64,000 nt of DNA, from assembly GCA_964609825.1 (NCBI GenBank), contig CAZSSH010000011.1, forward strand, positions 161,130-225,129, written 5' to 3'. Below the pieces are notes generated by a model. It saw only the letters and a program-made list of their open reading frames with translations, made no database searches and was not told where the DNA came from. The stretch is from CAZSSH01 sp964609825 (GTDB lineage Bacteria; Verrucomicrobiota; Lentisphaeria; Victivallales; Victivallaceae). Numbering within the stretch: the first letter of the stretch is position 1; each line of letters begins with the position of its first letter. A program made the position numbers and the translations under genes. Shown here piece after piece: positions 33,734 through 42,460 of this stretch.

Positions 33734-33763
33734 GGAGCCGGCAGTGACCGGTTCCTTTTTTTT
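33734..33763 (+). terminator. Rho-independent terminator after ppk1
   Basis: GGAGCCGG (33734-33741) pairs with CCGGTTCC (33748-33755) with one G-T pair and a 6-base loop, followed by eight T residues. It sits 27 bases before the next gene's start. Confidence 0.85.
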
Positions 33764-33790
33764 AGCAAATGACGCTTGGGAGTAAGCACA

Positions 33791-36082
33791 ATGTACAGTT
33801 TAAACGGTAAATGGACGCTGTCGGGAAAACTTGAAAACGGCAGTGACTCGGTCGGCCCCATGACGGCCATCGTGCCCGGCAACATTGAGTTGACATTGTT
33901 TGATAACAACCTCATCGCCGACCCCTACATTGAGCTTAATGCCCAGGCGTTGCGTCCTTATGAATTTTATGCGTGGGTTTTTGAGCGCGAGTTTGAGTTT
34001 ACCCCGACCGGTGAAGCGTGCGAGCTCGTGTTTGAAGGGCTTGACTGTTATTCGACAATTATGTTAAACGATATTGAGATCGGGCGCAGTCAAAATGCCT
34101 TGATCCCGCATGCGTTTGACGCCGCCCAAGCCTTGAAAGCCGGGCGCAATCACCTTAAAGTGGTGATCGCGAGCGCCAACAATGCCATCCGCCAATATTC
34201 CTTGGATGCGATGAGTTACTCGGCTTACTCGTTAAATTACGAAGCCTTGCGCGTCCGCAAGCCCGCCCATGTCTGGGGCTGGGATATCGCCCCCCGGATG
34301 GCTCTGGGCGGGATTTTCCGCAACGTTTATTTGCGCAAACTTGCGGTTAACCGCTGGTTGGAGCACTTCATCCAGGTCAAAGCGCTGGAGCCCGGTCTGG
34401 CGCGGCTGAGTTTGCATTATCACTTTGCCACCGGCGATCTGACGCTGCAAAATCTCAGCGTCAAACTTACCGGCCGCTGCGGCGACGCGGTGTTTTGCGT
34501 AGAGCGGGCGGTGTGGTCCACCGCCGGGGTGATCGGATTTGAGGTGGATAATCCCCAATTATGGTGGCCGCGCGGTTACGGCAGCGCCAACTTATATCAA
34601 GTGTCGGTCGAGCTTCTTAAGGGTGATCAGGTGCTTTGTCAAAGCGAAACCGTGTTGGGCATCCGCACCGTTGATTTGGCGGTGGGCGAGCTGAGCACCG
34701 CCAGGCCCGAGCCGGATTTCCAGTTTTACGTCAACGGTGTCCCGATCCGTGTCCACGGTGCCAACCATGTCCCCGCGGACGCGTTGCACAGCCGCGACGC
34801 CGAGCGCTTGCCGCAAATCATTGCGATGGCGGTCGATCTCAATTGCAACATGCTGCGGCTGTGGGGCGGCGGCATTTATGAGGATGATATTTTTTACCGC
34901 TTGTGCGATGAGCACGGTATTTTGATCTGGCACGATTTTATGATGGGTTGCGCCACTTATCCGCAGGATGAGGAGTTTTTATCGGTCATCCGCAACGAGG
35001 CCGAAGTCATCGTCAAACGCTTGCGCCAGCACCCGTCGATTGCGATGTGGGGCGGCGACAATGAGTGCGACTGTCTGCGGACCTGGCACCAGATGAAAGA
35101 AGTCGACCCCAATCATAACCGGCTCACCCGCGAAGTTTTGATGCAAGTATTGCGGCGTCTGGATCCCCGGCGGCCCTTTTTGCCGAGTTCTCCGTGGTAC
35201 AGTCAGGCAGCGGTCGAGCTCACCGGCAAGGATATTTGGAGTACCGAGAGCTTGCTCCCCGAGCAGCATTTGTGGGGCCCGCGCGATTACTTTAAGAGCG
35301 ACTTTTACCGTAACAACACGGCGTCGTTTACGAGCGAAATCGGCTATCACGGCAGTCCGCATGTCGAGAGCATCCAAAAATTCATCAGCCCTGGACGAGT
35401 CTGGCCGATGACCCACAACCCCGAGTGGGATTATCATGCCAGCAATCCCTTTTTGGGCGATGACAACTATCTCAATTACCGGACCAGTTTGATGGCCGAT
35501 CAAGTGCGTGAGATGTTTGGCTTTGTCCCCGACAATCTGGAGGATTTTGTGCTCGCAAGTCAAATCTGTCAGGCCGAAGCCAAAAAGTATTTTATCGAGC
35601 TCGTGCGCGCCAAGGACAAAATGTCCGGATTGTTGTGGTGGAATCTGATCGACTGCTGGCCGCAATTTTCCGACGCGGTGGTTGATTACTACTTTAAGCC
35701 CAAGTTGGCTTACTATTTTATCAAACTGGTGCAGAAAGATTTGATCGTCATCGTGTCGGAGGCGTCGAGCTGGCAGCAAAAGGTGATGGTGATCAATGAC
35801 GGCAATTGCGACCGCAGCGGCACTTACCGGGTGTTTGACGCAATTTCGGGCGAAATTTTCAGTGAAGGCAAGTTTGAGCTTGCAGCCGGGACGCGTCAGG
35901 CGGTTGCCCAAGTCAAAGTTTGTACTACCCAGCAGCGCTTGTTGTTGATCGAGTGGGAATTGTCCAACGGTTTGCGCGGCGTCAATCACGCGGTATGCGG
36001 CTACCCGCAGTATGACTTTAATATGTTTAAGACCAGCTGGCTCCCGGCCATCAAGCGCCACAGCGGAGATTTGTATGACTGA
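33791..36082 (+). CDS. GH2 beta-mannosidase
   Basis: This family releases terminal beta-mannose from manno-oligosaccharides or glycoproteins. The 763-residue protein has an N-terminal jelly-roll (residues about 1-165), with the characteristic HVWGWDIAP at about 162, an Ig-like domain, and a TIM barrel with RLWGGGIYEDD and WHDFMMGCATYP. The acid/base is Glu in MWGGDNECD and the nucleophile Glu in FTSEIGYHG. No signal peptide, so cytoplasmic. I chose the ATG at 33791 (GGGAG 8 bases upstream) over a TTG 15 bases earlier. It overlaps the following epimerase by 8 bases. It probably completes degradation of mannan fragments taken up by the cell. Confidence 0.9.
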   Translation: MYSLNGKWTLSGKLENGSDSVGPMTAIVPGNIELTLFDNNLIADPYIELNAQALRPYEFYAWVFEREFEFTPTGEACELVFEGLDCYSTIMLNDIEIGRSQNALIPHAFDAAQALKAGRNHLKVVIASANNAIRQYSLDAMSYSAYSLNYEALRVRKPAHVWGWDIAPRMALGGIFRNVYLRKLAVNRWLEHFIQVKALEPGLARLSLHYHFATGDLTLQNLSVKLTGRCGDAVFCVERAVWSTAGVIGFEVDNPQLWWPRGYGSANLYQVSVELLKGDQVLCQSETVLGIRTVDLAVGELSTARPEPDFQFYVNGVPIRVHGANHVPADALHSRDAERLPQIIAMAVDLNCNMLRLWGGGIYEDDIFYRLCDEHGILIWHDFMMGCATYPQDEEFLSVIRNEAEVIVKRLRQHPSIAMWGGDNECDCLRTWHQMKEVDPNHNRLTREVLMQVLRRLDPRRPFLPSSPWYSQAAVELTGKDIWSTESLLPEQHLWGPRDYFKSDFYRNNTASFTSEIGYHGSPHVESIQKFISPGRVWPMTHNPEWDYHASNPFLGDDNYLNYRTSLMADQVREMFGFVPDNLEDFVLASQICQAEAKKYFIELVRAKDKMSGLLWWNLIDCWPQFSDAVVDYYFKPKLAYYFIKLVQKDLIVIVSEASSWQQKVMVINDGNCDRSGTYRVFDAISGEIFSEGKFELAAGTRQAVAQVKVCTTQQRLLLIEWELSNGLRGVNHAVCGYPQYDFNMFKTSWLPAIKRHSGDLYD

Positions 36083-36977
36083 AAAAGTATTGATCACCGG
36101 CGGCACCGGTTTTTTCGGCAAAAGCATCCTTGACGAGTGGCGCAAGGCGCCCAAAGCCGGGTTTGAGCTGGTGATTTTGTCGCGTCACAGTGCCAAATTT
36201 GTCGCCGAATGTTCCGAATTTGCCGATTTGCCGCAGGTTTCATTTCTTGACGGCGATGTCCGCGATTTCGCGTTTCCCGACGGTGATTTTGCTTATGTAA
36301 TCCATGCCGCCACCCCGGCGGTCTTGGGGTTGGATGACTCGGAGATGACTGGCATCATTGTCGATGGGACACGCCGTGTGCTCAAATTTGCCCGCGAGCG
36401 CAAGGTCAAAAAGCTGTTATTGACCAGTTCCGGCGCGGTCTACGGGGTCCAACCGCCGGAGTTACCCAATATTTCGGAGGATTTTCCCTGCCAACCGGTG
36501 ACGGCGTACGGCAAGGGCAAGCTGGAGGCCGAGGCGATGTGTCTCAACTCGACTGTCGATTGTGTGATCGCGCGCTGCTTCGCGTTTGCGGGCAAGTATT
36601 TGCCGTTGGACACCCACTTTGCCATCGGCAACTTTATGCGCAATTGGCGCGACCGCCAAAAGATCGTGATCACCGGTGACGGCCGCAATTTCCGCAGTTA
36701 TCTCGCCGCGCCCGATTTGGTTGAAGCCTTGTGGCAAATGCTGCTTGCCGCCAAGCCGGGCTCGGTTTACAATGTGGGTTCTCCCGAGGCTATTTCGATT
36801 TACGATTTGGCCTTATTAATTGCCGACGGACAGCTTCCGGTGGAAGTACTCGGCAAAAGCGCCGGCGGCCTCCCCTCGCGCTATGTCCCCTCGGTGGAAC
36901 GCATTTATCAAGAACTCAAGTTAAAGCAACCAATCAAGTTAAATGACTATATCAGACAATGGAAGGAATTATTATGA
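36075..36977 (+). CDS. NAD-dependent sugar-nucleotide epimerase/dehydratase (extended SDR)
   Basis: The 300-residue protein starts VLITGGTGFFGKSILDEW, the GxxGxxG NAD motif of extended short-chain dehydrogenases. The serine/tyrosine/lysine set is in LLTSSGAVYG and TAYGKGKLEAE (Tyr-x-x-x-Lys). It resembles UDP-glucose 4-epimerase / dTDP-sugar relatives, but the exact substrate is not evident. The ATG at 36075 has GGAG 7 bases upstream and lies inside the last codons of the beta-mannosidase gene; a longer in-frame reading overlaps that gene further and has no support. The end overlaps the next gene by ATGA. Confidence 0.85.
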   Translation: MTEKVLITGGTGFFGKSILDEWRKAPKAGFELVILSRHSAKFVAECSEFADLPQVSFLDGDVRDFAFPDGDFAYVIHAATPAVLGLDDSEMTGIIVDGTRRVLKFARERKVKKLLLTSSGAVYGVQPPELPNISEDFPCQPVTAYGKGKLEAEAMCLNSTVDCVIARCFAFAGKYLPLDTHFAIGNFMRNWRDRQKIVITGDGRNFRSYLAAPDLVEALWQMLLAAKPGSVYNVGSPEAISIYDLALLIADGQLPVEVLGKSAGGLPSRYVPSVERIYQELKLKQPIKLNDYIRQWKELL

Positions 36978-37468
36978 ACGTTACACTCAAAACCAATTTT
37001 GGCGACATCAAGCTTGAGCTCTTGGAGGAAGAAGCGCCGATCACGGTCAAAAACTTTCTCGAGTATCTCGACAGCGGTTTTTATAAAGACACCGTATTTC
37101 ACCGCGTCATCGCCGATTTTATGATCCAAGGCGGCGGCTTCAACCGCGCGTTTGAGCAAAAGAAAACCAACGCGGCGATCAAAAATGAGGCGATGAATAT
37201 GGTCCCCAACGCCCGCGGCACCGTCGCCATGGCGCGCACCAATGTGGTGGACAGCGCGACTTGCCAGTTTTTTATCAACGTGGTGGACAATGATTTTTTG
37301 AACTTCAAAGCACCGACTTCGCAGCACTACGGCTATTGCGTTTTTGCCAAGGTGGTCGAGGGGATGGATGTCGTGGATAAGATCCGCAAAGTCAAGACCG
37401 GGACGCGCGGCATGCATCGCGATGTGCCCGTCGAGGACGTGGTGATTTTGGACGCGGTGAGAGACTAA
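36974..37468 (+). CDS. ppiB: Cyclophilin-type peptidyl-prolyl cis-trans isomerase
   Basis: A 164-residue cytoplasmic cyclophilin that speeds proline isomerisation during folding. Family landmarks: FHRVIADFMIQGGGF with the catalytic Arg, the MAR segment in GTVAMARTNVVDS, CQFFINVVDNDFLN, and GYCVFAKVVEGMDVVDKI. The start at 36974 has GGAAGGA 6 bases upstream and overlaps the preceding stop (ATGA), so the pair is translationally coupled. An alternative start five codons earlier is less well spaced. No signal peptide. Confidence 0.94.
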   Translation: MNVTLKTNFGDIKLELLEEEAPITVKNFLEYLDSGFYKDTVFHRVIADFMIQGGGFNRAFEQKKTNAAIKNEAMNMVPNARGTVAMARTNVVDSATCQFFINVVDNDFLNFKAPTSQHYGYCVFAKVVEGMDVVDKIRKVKTGTRGMHRDVPVEDVVILDAVRD

Positions 37469-37491
37469 TTTTTGAGACAGGAGAGCAGACG

Positions 37492-38637
37492 ATGAAACGA
37501 AGAATTCGCATGGGTATGGTCGGCGGCGGTCCCGGAGCATTCATTGGCGGCGTCCATCGGATGGCGGCGCGTTTGGACAATAAAATCGAGCTCGTGTGCG
37601 GTGCGTTCAGCTCCAATGCCGAGAAGTCTAAATTGATGACCGATGAGCTTTTTTTGGACCCGGACCGGGTTTACGGCTCCTATTGGGAAATGTTTGCCGC
37701 CGAGGCCAAGTTGCCGGTCGGCGAACGGATGGACTTCGTCTCGATTGTGACCCCCAACTTTGCCCACTTTGAGGTGGCCAAGGCGGCGTTGGAGCATGGC
37801 TTTCACGTGGTTTGCGACAAACCCATGACGATGACCGTCGCCGAGGCCAAGGTGTTGGCGGCGCTGGTTGACAAGACCAAATTGGAGTTTTGCCTCACTC
37901 ACAACTATACCGGCTACCCGATGGTCAAGCAGGCCAAAGAGATGATTGCCGCGGGCAAATTGGGCTCCATCCGCAAAGTGGTTTCCGAGTACCCGCAAGG
38001 ATGGCTCGCGACCTCGCTGGAGAGCCAAAAGCAGGTCTGGCGCACGGATCCGGCCAAATCCGGGATCAGTTGCTGCATCGGCGACATCGGGACGCATGCG
38101 GAAAATATTGCCGAGTACATCACCGGGCTTAAAATTGCCGAATTGTGCGCCGATTTGACGAGTTTCGTCCCCGGTCGCACGCTGGATGACGACGGCAATA
38201 TTTTGGTCCGCTTTGACAACGGCGCGCGCGGCGTGATTTACGCGAGCCAGGTCTCCATCGGCGAAGAAAACGCGCTCAATATCCGCGTTTACGGCGACAA
38301 GGGAGGCCTCGAGTGGTCGCAGCAGGAGCCTAATACGTTAATCGTCAAGTGGAACGACCGTCCGAGTGAAATCTACCGCACCGGCTGGGCAGGCAACGGC
38401 GAAAACGCCGGGCGCAACACCCGTACCCCTGCCGGTCACCCCGAGGGTTTCATCGAGGCTTTTGCCAATTTGTACTCCAATTTTGCCGATGTTGTGGCGG
38501 CGCGGATTGAAAATGTCGATCCGTCCAAAATCCGCCGCGACTTTCCGGGCGTCAACGACGGCGTCCGCGGCGTCGCCTTTATCCAAAATGTGGTGGACAG
38601 CTCCGATGCCCACGGCTGGGTCAAGTTTACCGTTTAA
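37492..38637 (+). CDS. Gfo/Idh/MocA-family oxidoreductase
   Basis: The 381-residue protein has an N-terminal Rossmann domain (MGMVGGGPGAFIGGVHRMAA) and the CDKPMTMTVAEA segment corresponding to the EKP catalytic lysine region. The GDIGTHAENIAEYITGL stretch holds the histidine typical of inositol dehydrogenase-like members. Such enzymes oxidise or reduce sugars and cyclitols with NAD(P). The substrate is not evident. It follows cyclophilin by 23 bases in what looks like a mixed operon starting at the beta-mannosidase. Confidence 0.9.
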   Translation: MKRRIRMGMVGGGPGAFIGGVHRMAARLDNKIELVCGAFSSNAEKSKLMTDELFLDPDRVYGSYWEMFAAEAKLPVGERMDFVSIVTPNFAHFEVAKAALEHGFHVVCDKPMTMTVAEAKVLAALVDKTKLEFCLTHNYTGYPMVKQAKEMIAAGKLGSIRKVVSEYPQGWLATSLESQKQVWRTDPAKSGISCCIGDIGTHAENIAEYITGLKIAELCADLTSFVPGRTLDDDGNILVRFDNGARGVIYASQVSIGEENALNIRVYGDKGGLEWSQQEPNTLIVKWNDRPSEIYRTGWAGNGENAGRNTRTPAGHPEGFIEAFANLYSNFADVVAARIENVDPSKIRRDFPGVNDGVRGVAFIQNVVDSSDAHGWVKFTV

Positions 38638-38663
38638 TTGTTATACACGAAAGAGTTTTTGCT

Positions 38664-39755
38664 ATGTCGTTTGATCACGGATCTGTTACTTTTACCATGT
38701 TTGAGCTCAACGGCGATCTGCCGGATAACTTTGTCGATTTGTTTGCCGCCCGCAAAGCGGGGCCCTTGGACAGCGTCGGCGAAGAAATTCAGTTCGGTTG
38801 GGTCACCGGCCACCACTTGCTCGACACCGCCATTGACGGCGGCTCGGCACAGCTGGGCGGCTGCTACTTTTTGACTTTGCGTCAGGCGGTGCGCAAGATG
38901 CCGACATCACTCCTCAATGCCATTTGCCAGCGCGAAGAAAAGGCGTACATCAAGGCCAATAACCTTGAGTACGTGACGCGCAAGGTCAAAAAAGAGATCA
39001 AAGAGGACGCTCTTGAGAAGCACCTTCCCAAAATGCCGCCAATGATCGGCGGGATCACCTTTGTCCTCGACCCCAACAGCAAACTCATGTATGTGGGCGC
39101 CACCTCCAATACTCAAATCGACACCTTTGTCGAAAACTTCTTTCAGACGGTCAAAATTGAGCCCTTGCAGATCAACCCCGGCTATTTGCTGGAGAAACTT
39201 TTTAAAGTCACCGGCGCGTCGTTCCCCGAGTTGGCCATCAACGGCGACAAGGCGAGCGAACCGGCGGTCGGCCGCGATTTTTTGATGTGGCTCTGGTATT
39301 TTAACGAAGTCGCGGGCAAAGTCCGGCATGAGCAATACGGCGAATTTGAGGTTTTTATCGAGGCCCCGCTGGTCTTTTCCGACGATGACGACGCTTTGGG
39401 GGCAGGGGAAACCACGCTCAAAAAGGGCGGCTCTCCGACCCGCAGCGCCGAGGCCAAAGCCGCGCTTGAAGTTGGCAAAAAGCTCAAAAAGGCCAAGCTT
39501 ACCATCACCCGCGAGAAACAGGTTTGGACATGTACTTTTGACGCCGACCGTTTTGCTTTCGGCTCCTTAAAATTGCCGGAGGGCGAACAGATGAACCCGG
39601 ACGAAATCTTTGCCGAACGCATTGAAAATTTGGAAGTCTTTAAGATCGCCATTGAGATCTTGTTTCAAAAATTCGGCGAAACCATGCTCGGGATGGATTT
39701 TCCCAAGACCTTGGAGGATATCCGCGCGTGGGCCAAAAACCGGGACGCGGTTTAA
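38664..39755 (+). CDS. RdgC-like recombination-associated protein (tentative)
   Basis: The 363-residue protein has the layout of RdgC, a ring-shaped DNA-binding protein that restrains RecA. Residues about 75-130 carry REEKAYIKANNLEYVTRKVKKEIKE, then a short linker and GGITFVLDPNSKLMYVGATS, which match the family's charged helix then beta-strand pattern (acidic and basic run, IDPQNG-like turn). It is longer than enterobacterial RdgC (about 300). The middle has a charged insert, FSDDDDALGAGE. holA starts 3 bases after its stop, consistent with a DNA-metabolism role. The similarity is by eye and could be wrong; a domain search would settle it. Confidence 0.5.
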   Translation: MSFDHGSVTFTMFELNGDLPDNFVDLFAARKAGPLDSVGEEIQFGWVTGHHLLDTAIDGGSAQLGGCYFLTLRQAVRKMPTSLLNAICQREEKAYIKANNLEYVTRKVKKEIKEDALEKHLPKMPPMIGGITFVLDPNSKLMYVGATSNTQIDTFVENFFQTVKIEPLQINPGYLLEKLFKVTGASFPELAINGDKASEPAVGRDFLMWLWYFNEVAGKVRHEQYGEFEVFIEAPLVFSDDDDALGAGETTLKKGGSPTRSAEAKAALEVGKKLKKAKLTITREKQVWTCTFDADRFAFGSLKLPEGEQMNPDEIFAERIENLEVFKIAIEILFQKFGETMLGMDFPKTLEDIRAWAKNRDAV

Positions 39756-39758
39756 GCG

Positions 39759-40829
39759 ATGGGGCGACTTTACATCATTTCGGGGGACGACGATTTTTCC
39801 GTCAAGGAGCGCACGCGCTCGTTGATCGGCGAACTCTCCGGCAGCGTGCCGGAAGACGATCCGGCTTTGGAGATCATCTCCGGCGACCGCGATGATGTCA
39901 AAAAAGACGAACTTTTGGGCAATTTTTTGGCTGCCATGCGGACGCCGCCCTTTTTGACCGATCACAAAATCGTCTGGCTCAAGCACTGCAAAATGTTGGA
40001 GGAGTTTTTTGCCGACGATGCCAAAGGAGCGCTGGCCGAAGTGGCGGCGATTTTAAGTTCACCATTGGATGATGAGCTTACCGTTGTCATTGACGGTCCC
40101 GGCTGGGACTCCCGGCGGACGTTGGCCAAGGCGGTCAAAAAGACCGGCGCCGAGGTGGAGATACACGCGCTCGTCAAGAGCACCGATAAAAACTTCGGCG
40201 AAAACCGCCGCGATTTGATCAAAGAAATATGCAACGCCGCCGGTAAAAAAATCAGTTATGATGCCATTCAGTATTTGATCGACACCATCGGCCCCGACAA
40301 CGGAGTGCTGAAAAATGAGCTCGATAAACTCATGTGCTACGCGTGGCAAGCCCCTGAAATTACCTTGCGCGACTGTGAGGCGATTTGCAGCCGCACCAAC
40401 GAGGCGGTGAGTTGGGAGTTCTCCGGCGCGGTGGTGGCGGGCAAGACGACGCAATCGCTGCAACTCTTGGATATTCTGCTCAAGCAGGGGGAGCCGGAGG
40501 TGCGCATTATGGCGATACTGTCCTCCGAGTTTCAAAAAATGATTCAACTCAAATTGGCAATGCAGGAGCTCAATGTCGAGCGGGTCAACCCGCGCACGTT
40601 TGACCGCTTCGGCGAGGCCGACAAGGCCAAGTATCCTAATAATATGCTGTTAAAGCTCCACCCTTACCGCGCGTTTAAAATGTGCGAAAATGCCGCCAAT
40701 TTCCCGGATGCCAAGCTGGTCAAGGCTCTGGATGCGATCCGCGACGCGAGTCGCGCGCTGGTTTCGGGGGGCGGCGAAAGCCGGATTATTTTGGAGCAGT
40801 TGATTTTGTCTTTGACCGGCAAAATTTAA
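39759..40829 (+). CDS. holA: DNA polymerase III delta subunit
   Basis: HolA opens the sliding clamp as part of the clamp-loader complex. The 356-residue protein begins LYIISGDDDFSVKERTRSLI, the delta-subunit opening (equivalent to the degenerate nucleotide-binding site), then has PFLTDHKIVWLKHC, and a helical C-terminal collar with RTNEAVSWEFSGAVVAGKTTQSLQLLD and ILLKQGEPEVRIMAILSSEFQKMIQLK. It follows the RdgC-like gene by 3 bases and converges on aroC with an 8-base gap and no visible terminator between them. Confidence 0.88.
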   Translation: MGRLYIISGDDDFSVKERTRSLIGELSGSVPEDDPALEIISGDRDDVKKDELLGNFLAAMRTPPFLTDHKIVWLKHCKMLEEFFADDAKGALAEVAAILSSPLDDELTVVIDGPGWDSRRTLAKAVKKTGAEVEIHALVKSTDKNFGENRRDLIKEICNAAGKKISYDAIQYLIDTIGPDNGVLKNELDKLMCYAWQAPEITLRDCEAICSRTNEAVSWEFSGAVVAGKTTQSLQLLDILLKQGEPEVRIMAILSSEFQKMIQLKLAMQELNVERVNPRTFDRFGEADKAKYPNNMLLKLHPYRAFKMCENAANFPDAKLVKALDAIRDASRALVSGGGESRIILEQLILSLTGKI

Positions 40830-40837
40830 GCCATACT

Positions 40838-41893
40838 CTACAGCTTGACGGCACGGTGGCGCAACAGCATGTCGGCCAAAACCAGTGCCGCCATCGCCTC
40901 CGTTACCGGCACCAGCCGGGGCAAGAGACATGGGTCGTGACGGCCCTGAATCTCCAGATCCACCGCCTTGCCGTCGATATCTTGTGACTTTTGCATTTGT
41001 GAAATCGACGGCGTCGGTTTCACCGCCAGGCGAAAGGTGATGGTTTGACCGTTGCTGATGCCGCCAAGGATGCCGCCGGCGTGGTTTGACAAAAAGCCGG
41101 CGGCATTCATCTGATCGTTGTTGTCGCGCCCGGTGCTTTGGGCGACCTTAAAGCCGTCGCCAAACTCAATTCCTTTGACTCCGCCCAAGGAGAGCATCGC
41201 CTTGGCAAGCTCGGCGTCGAGTTTGTCAAACACGGGCTCCCCGAGGCCGGCCGGAGCGTTTAAAATCTGACACTCAATGATGCCGCCAATGCTGTTTTGC
41301 TGCAATCGCGCCTGATTGACGGCCTCGATCATCGCCGGAGCGGCGGCAGCGTCGGCGGTGCGGACAATGTTGCTCTCGATTTCGGTAAAATCCACGGTTT
41401 GGGCGCGGATGCCGCCGATTTCAAGGGAGTAAGCGTAAATTTGGATGCCGTAATGTTTTAACAGCATTTTGGCAATCGCACCCGCGGCGCAGCGGGCCGC
41501 GGTTTCGCGCCCGGAGGAGCGGCCGCCGCCGCGGTAGTCGCGGATGTCGTATTTGGTTTGATAGCCGAAATCGGCGTGGCCGGGGCGGTAGGTTTGGGCG
41601 ATGTTGCCGTAATCTTTGCTGCGTTGATCGGAGTTGCGGATCAGCATGGCGATCGGAGTGCCGGCGGCTTTGCCCTCAAAGACGCCCGAGAGGATTTCCA
41701 CTTGGTCGGCTTCGGCACGGTGGGTGGTTACTTGCGACTGGCCCGGACGGCGGCGGTTGAGCTCAAACTGAATGAAGTCCAAATCAATGGGCAAATTGGC
41801 GGGCACCCCGTCGACGACCACTCCCAGAGCGGCGCCGTGGGATTCCCCAAAGGTGCTGATTTTAAAGAGAGTGCCGTAACTGCTGCCGCTCAT
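40838..41893 (-). CDS. aroC: Chorismate synthase
   Basis: AroC makes chorismate from EPSP using reduced FMN, the last common step to aromatic amino acids. The 351-residue length is standard. Signatures: TFGESHGAALG at the N-terminus (GESHG), the RRRPGQSQVTTHRAE block, GGGRSSGRETAARCAAGA and NHAGGILGGISNG. It begins with an ATGA overlap with the stop of aroK, indicating coupled translation of the last two shikimate-pathway steps found here. Intact. Confidence 0.97.
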   Translation of the reverse strand: MSGSSYGTLFKISTFGESHGAALGVVVDGVPANLPIDLDFIQFELNRRRPGQSQVTTHRAEADQVEILSGVFEGKAAGTPIAMLIRNSDQRSKDYGNIAQTYRPGHADFGYQTKYDIRDYRGGGRSSGRETAARCAAGAIAKMLLKHYGIQIYAYSLEIGGIRAQTVDFTEIESNIVRTADAAAAPAMIEAVNQARLQQNSIGGIIECQILNAPAGLGEPVFDKLDAELAKAMLSLGGVKGIEFGDGFKVAQSTGRDNNDQMNAAGFLSNHAGGILGGISNGQTITFRLAVKPTPSISQMQKSQDIDGKAVDLEIQGRHDPCLLPRLVPVTEAMAALVLADMLLRHRAVKL

Positions 41894-42450
41894 TTTTGAT
41901 TGGTCTCCTCAATGGTTTTTGCAAGCTCGTTGCTGACCAGCTCGGGGGCAACGTCCGCATGGATCTCAAAAATCAGGTCGGCGTACCGGAGATATACCGG
42001 TTCGCGCTCTTTGCAAATCTTATAAAAGGCCGCCGCCGGGTCTTTTTCTCCGATCAAAAATGGCGGCAACCCGTTGCGCTTGACCCGGCCGAAGGCGATC
42101 TCCGGCTTGATGTCAAGGTAAACGATGTAGCCGAGCTTTTTGACATCCTCCGGGGTAATGAACGGGTTGGTCAACACCCCGCCGCCCAGTGAAATCAATC
42201 GGTTTTGCTGCGGTTTGGCGATTAAATCATAAATGATTTGCGCCTCCAGCTTGCGAAAAAATTCTTCTCCTTTTTGGATGAAAATTTCGCGCGGCGATAA
42301 AATTTCGCCGGTATTTACGGTATGCTGTTTTTGCAGCAGTTTATCGGTATCAAAAAATAAAATTCCGAAACGGTCAGCCAACAGATTGCCGAGCGTGCTT
42401 TTGCCGCAGTGCTTGACTCCGCAAAGGACAATCGATTTGGGCATTGCCAT
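41890..42450 (-). CDS. aroK: Shikimate kinase
   Basis: AroK phosphorylates shikimate with ATP. The P-loop is GVKHCGKST (residues about 10-18), followed by FFDTDKLLQ (shikimate-binding Asp) and SLGGGVLT. The lid contains RNGLPPFL. The open frame extends far upstream through argB, but the ATG at 42450 follows AAGG by 8 bases and gives a normal 186 residues; a second ATG two codons later is also possible. It sits 10 bases after argB's stop and overlaps aroC by 4 bases. Confidence 0.92.
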   Translation of the reverse strand: MAMPKSIVLCGVKHCGKSTLGNLLADRFGILFFDTDKLLQKQHTVNTGEILSPREIFIQKGEEFFRKLEAQIIYDLIAKPQQNRLISLGGGVLTNPFITPEDVKKLGYIVYLDIKPEIAFGRVKRNGLPPFLIGEKDPAAAFYKICKEREPVYLRYADLIFEIHADVAPELVSNELAKTIEETNQK

Positions 42451-42460
42451 AAAATATACC

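Noticed and set aside
32386..36154. Long minus-strand open frames (about 390-400 codons) opposite ppk1 and the beta-mannosidase
   Set aside because: Antisense shadows of well-supported genes; His/Gln/Arg-rich with no recognisable fold.
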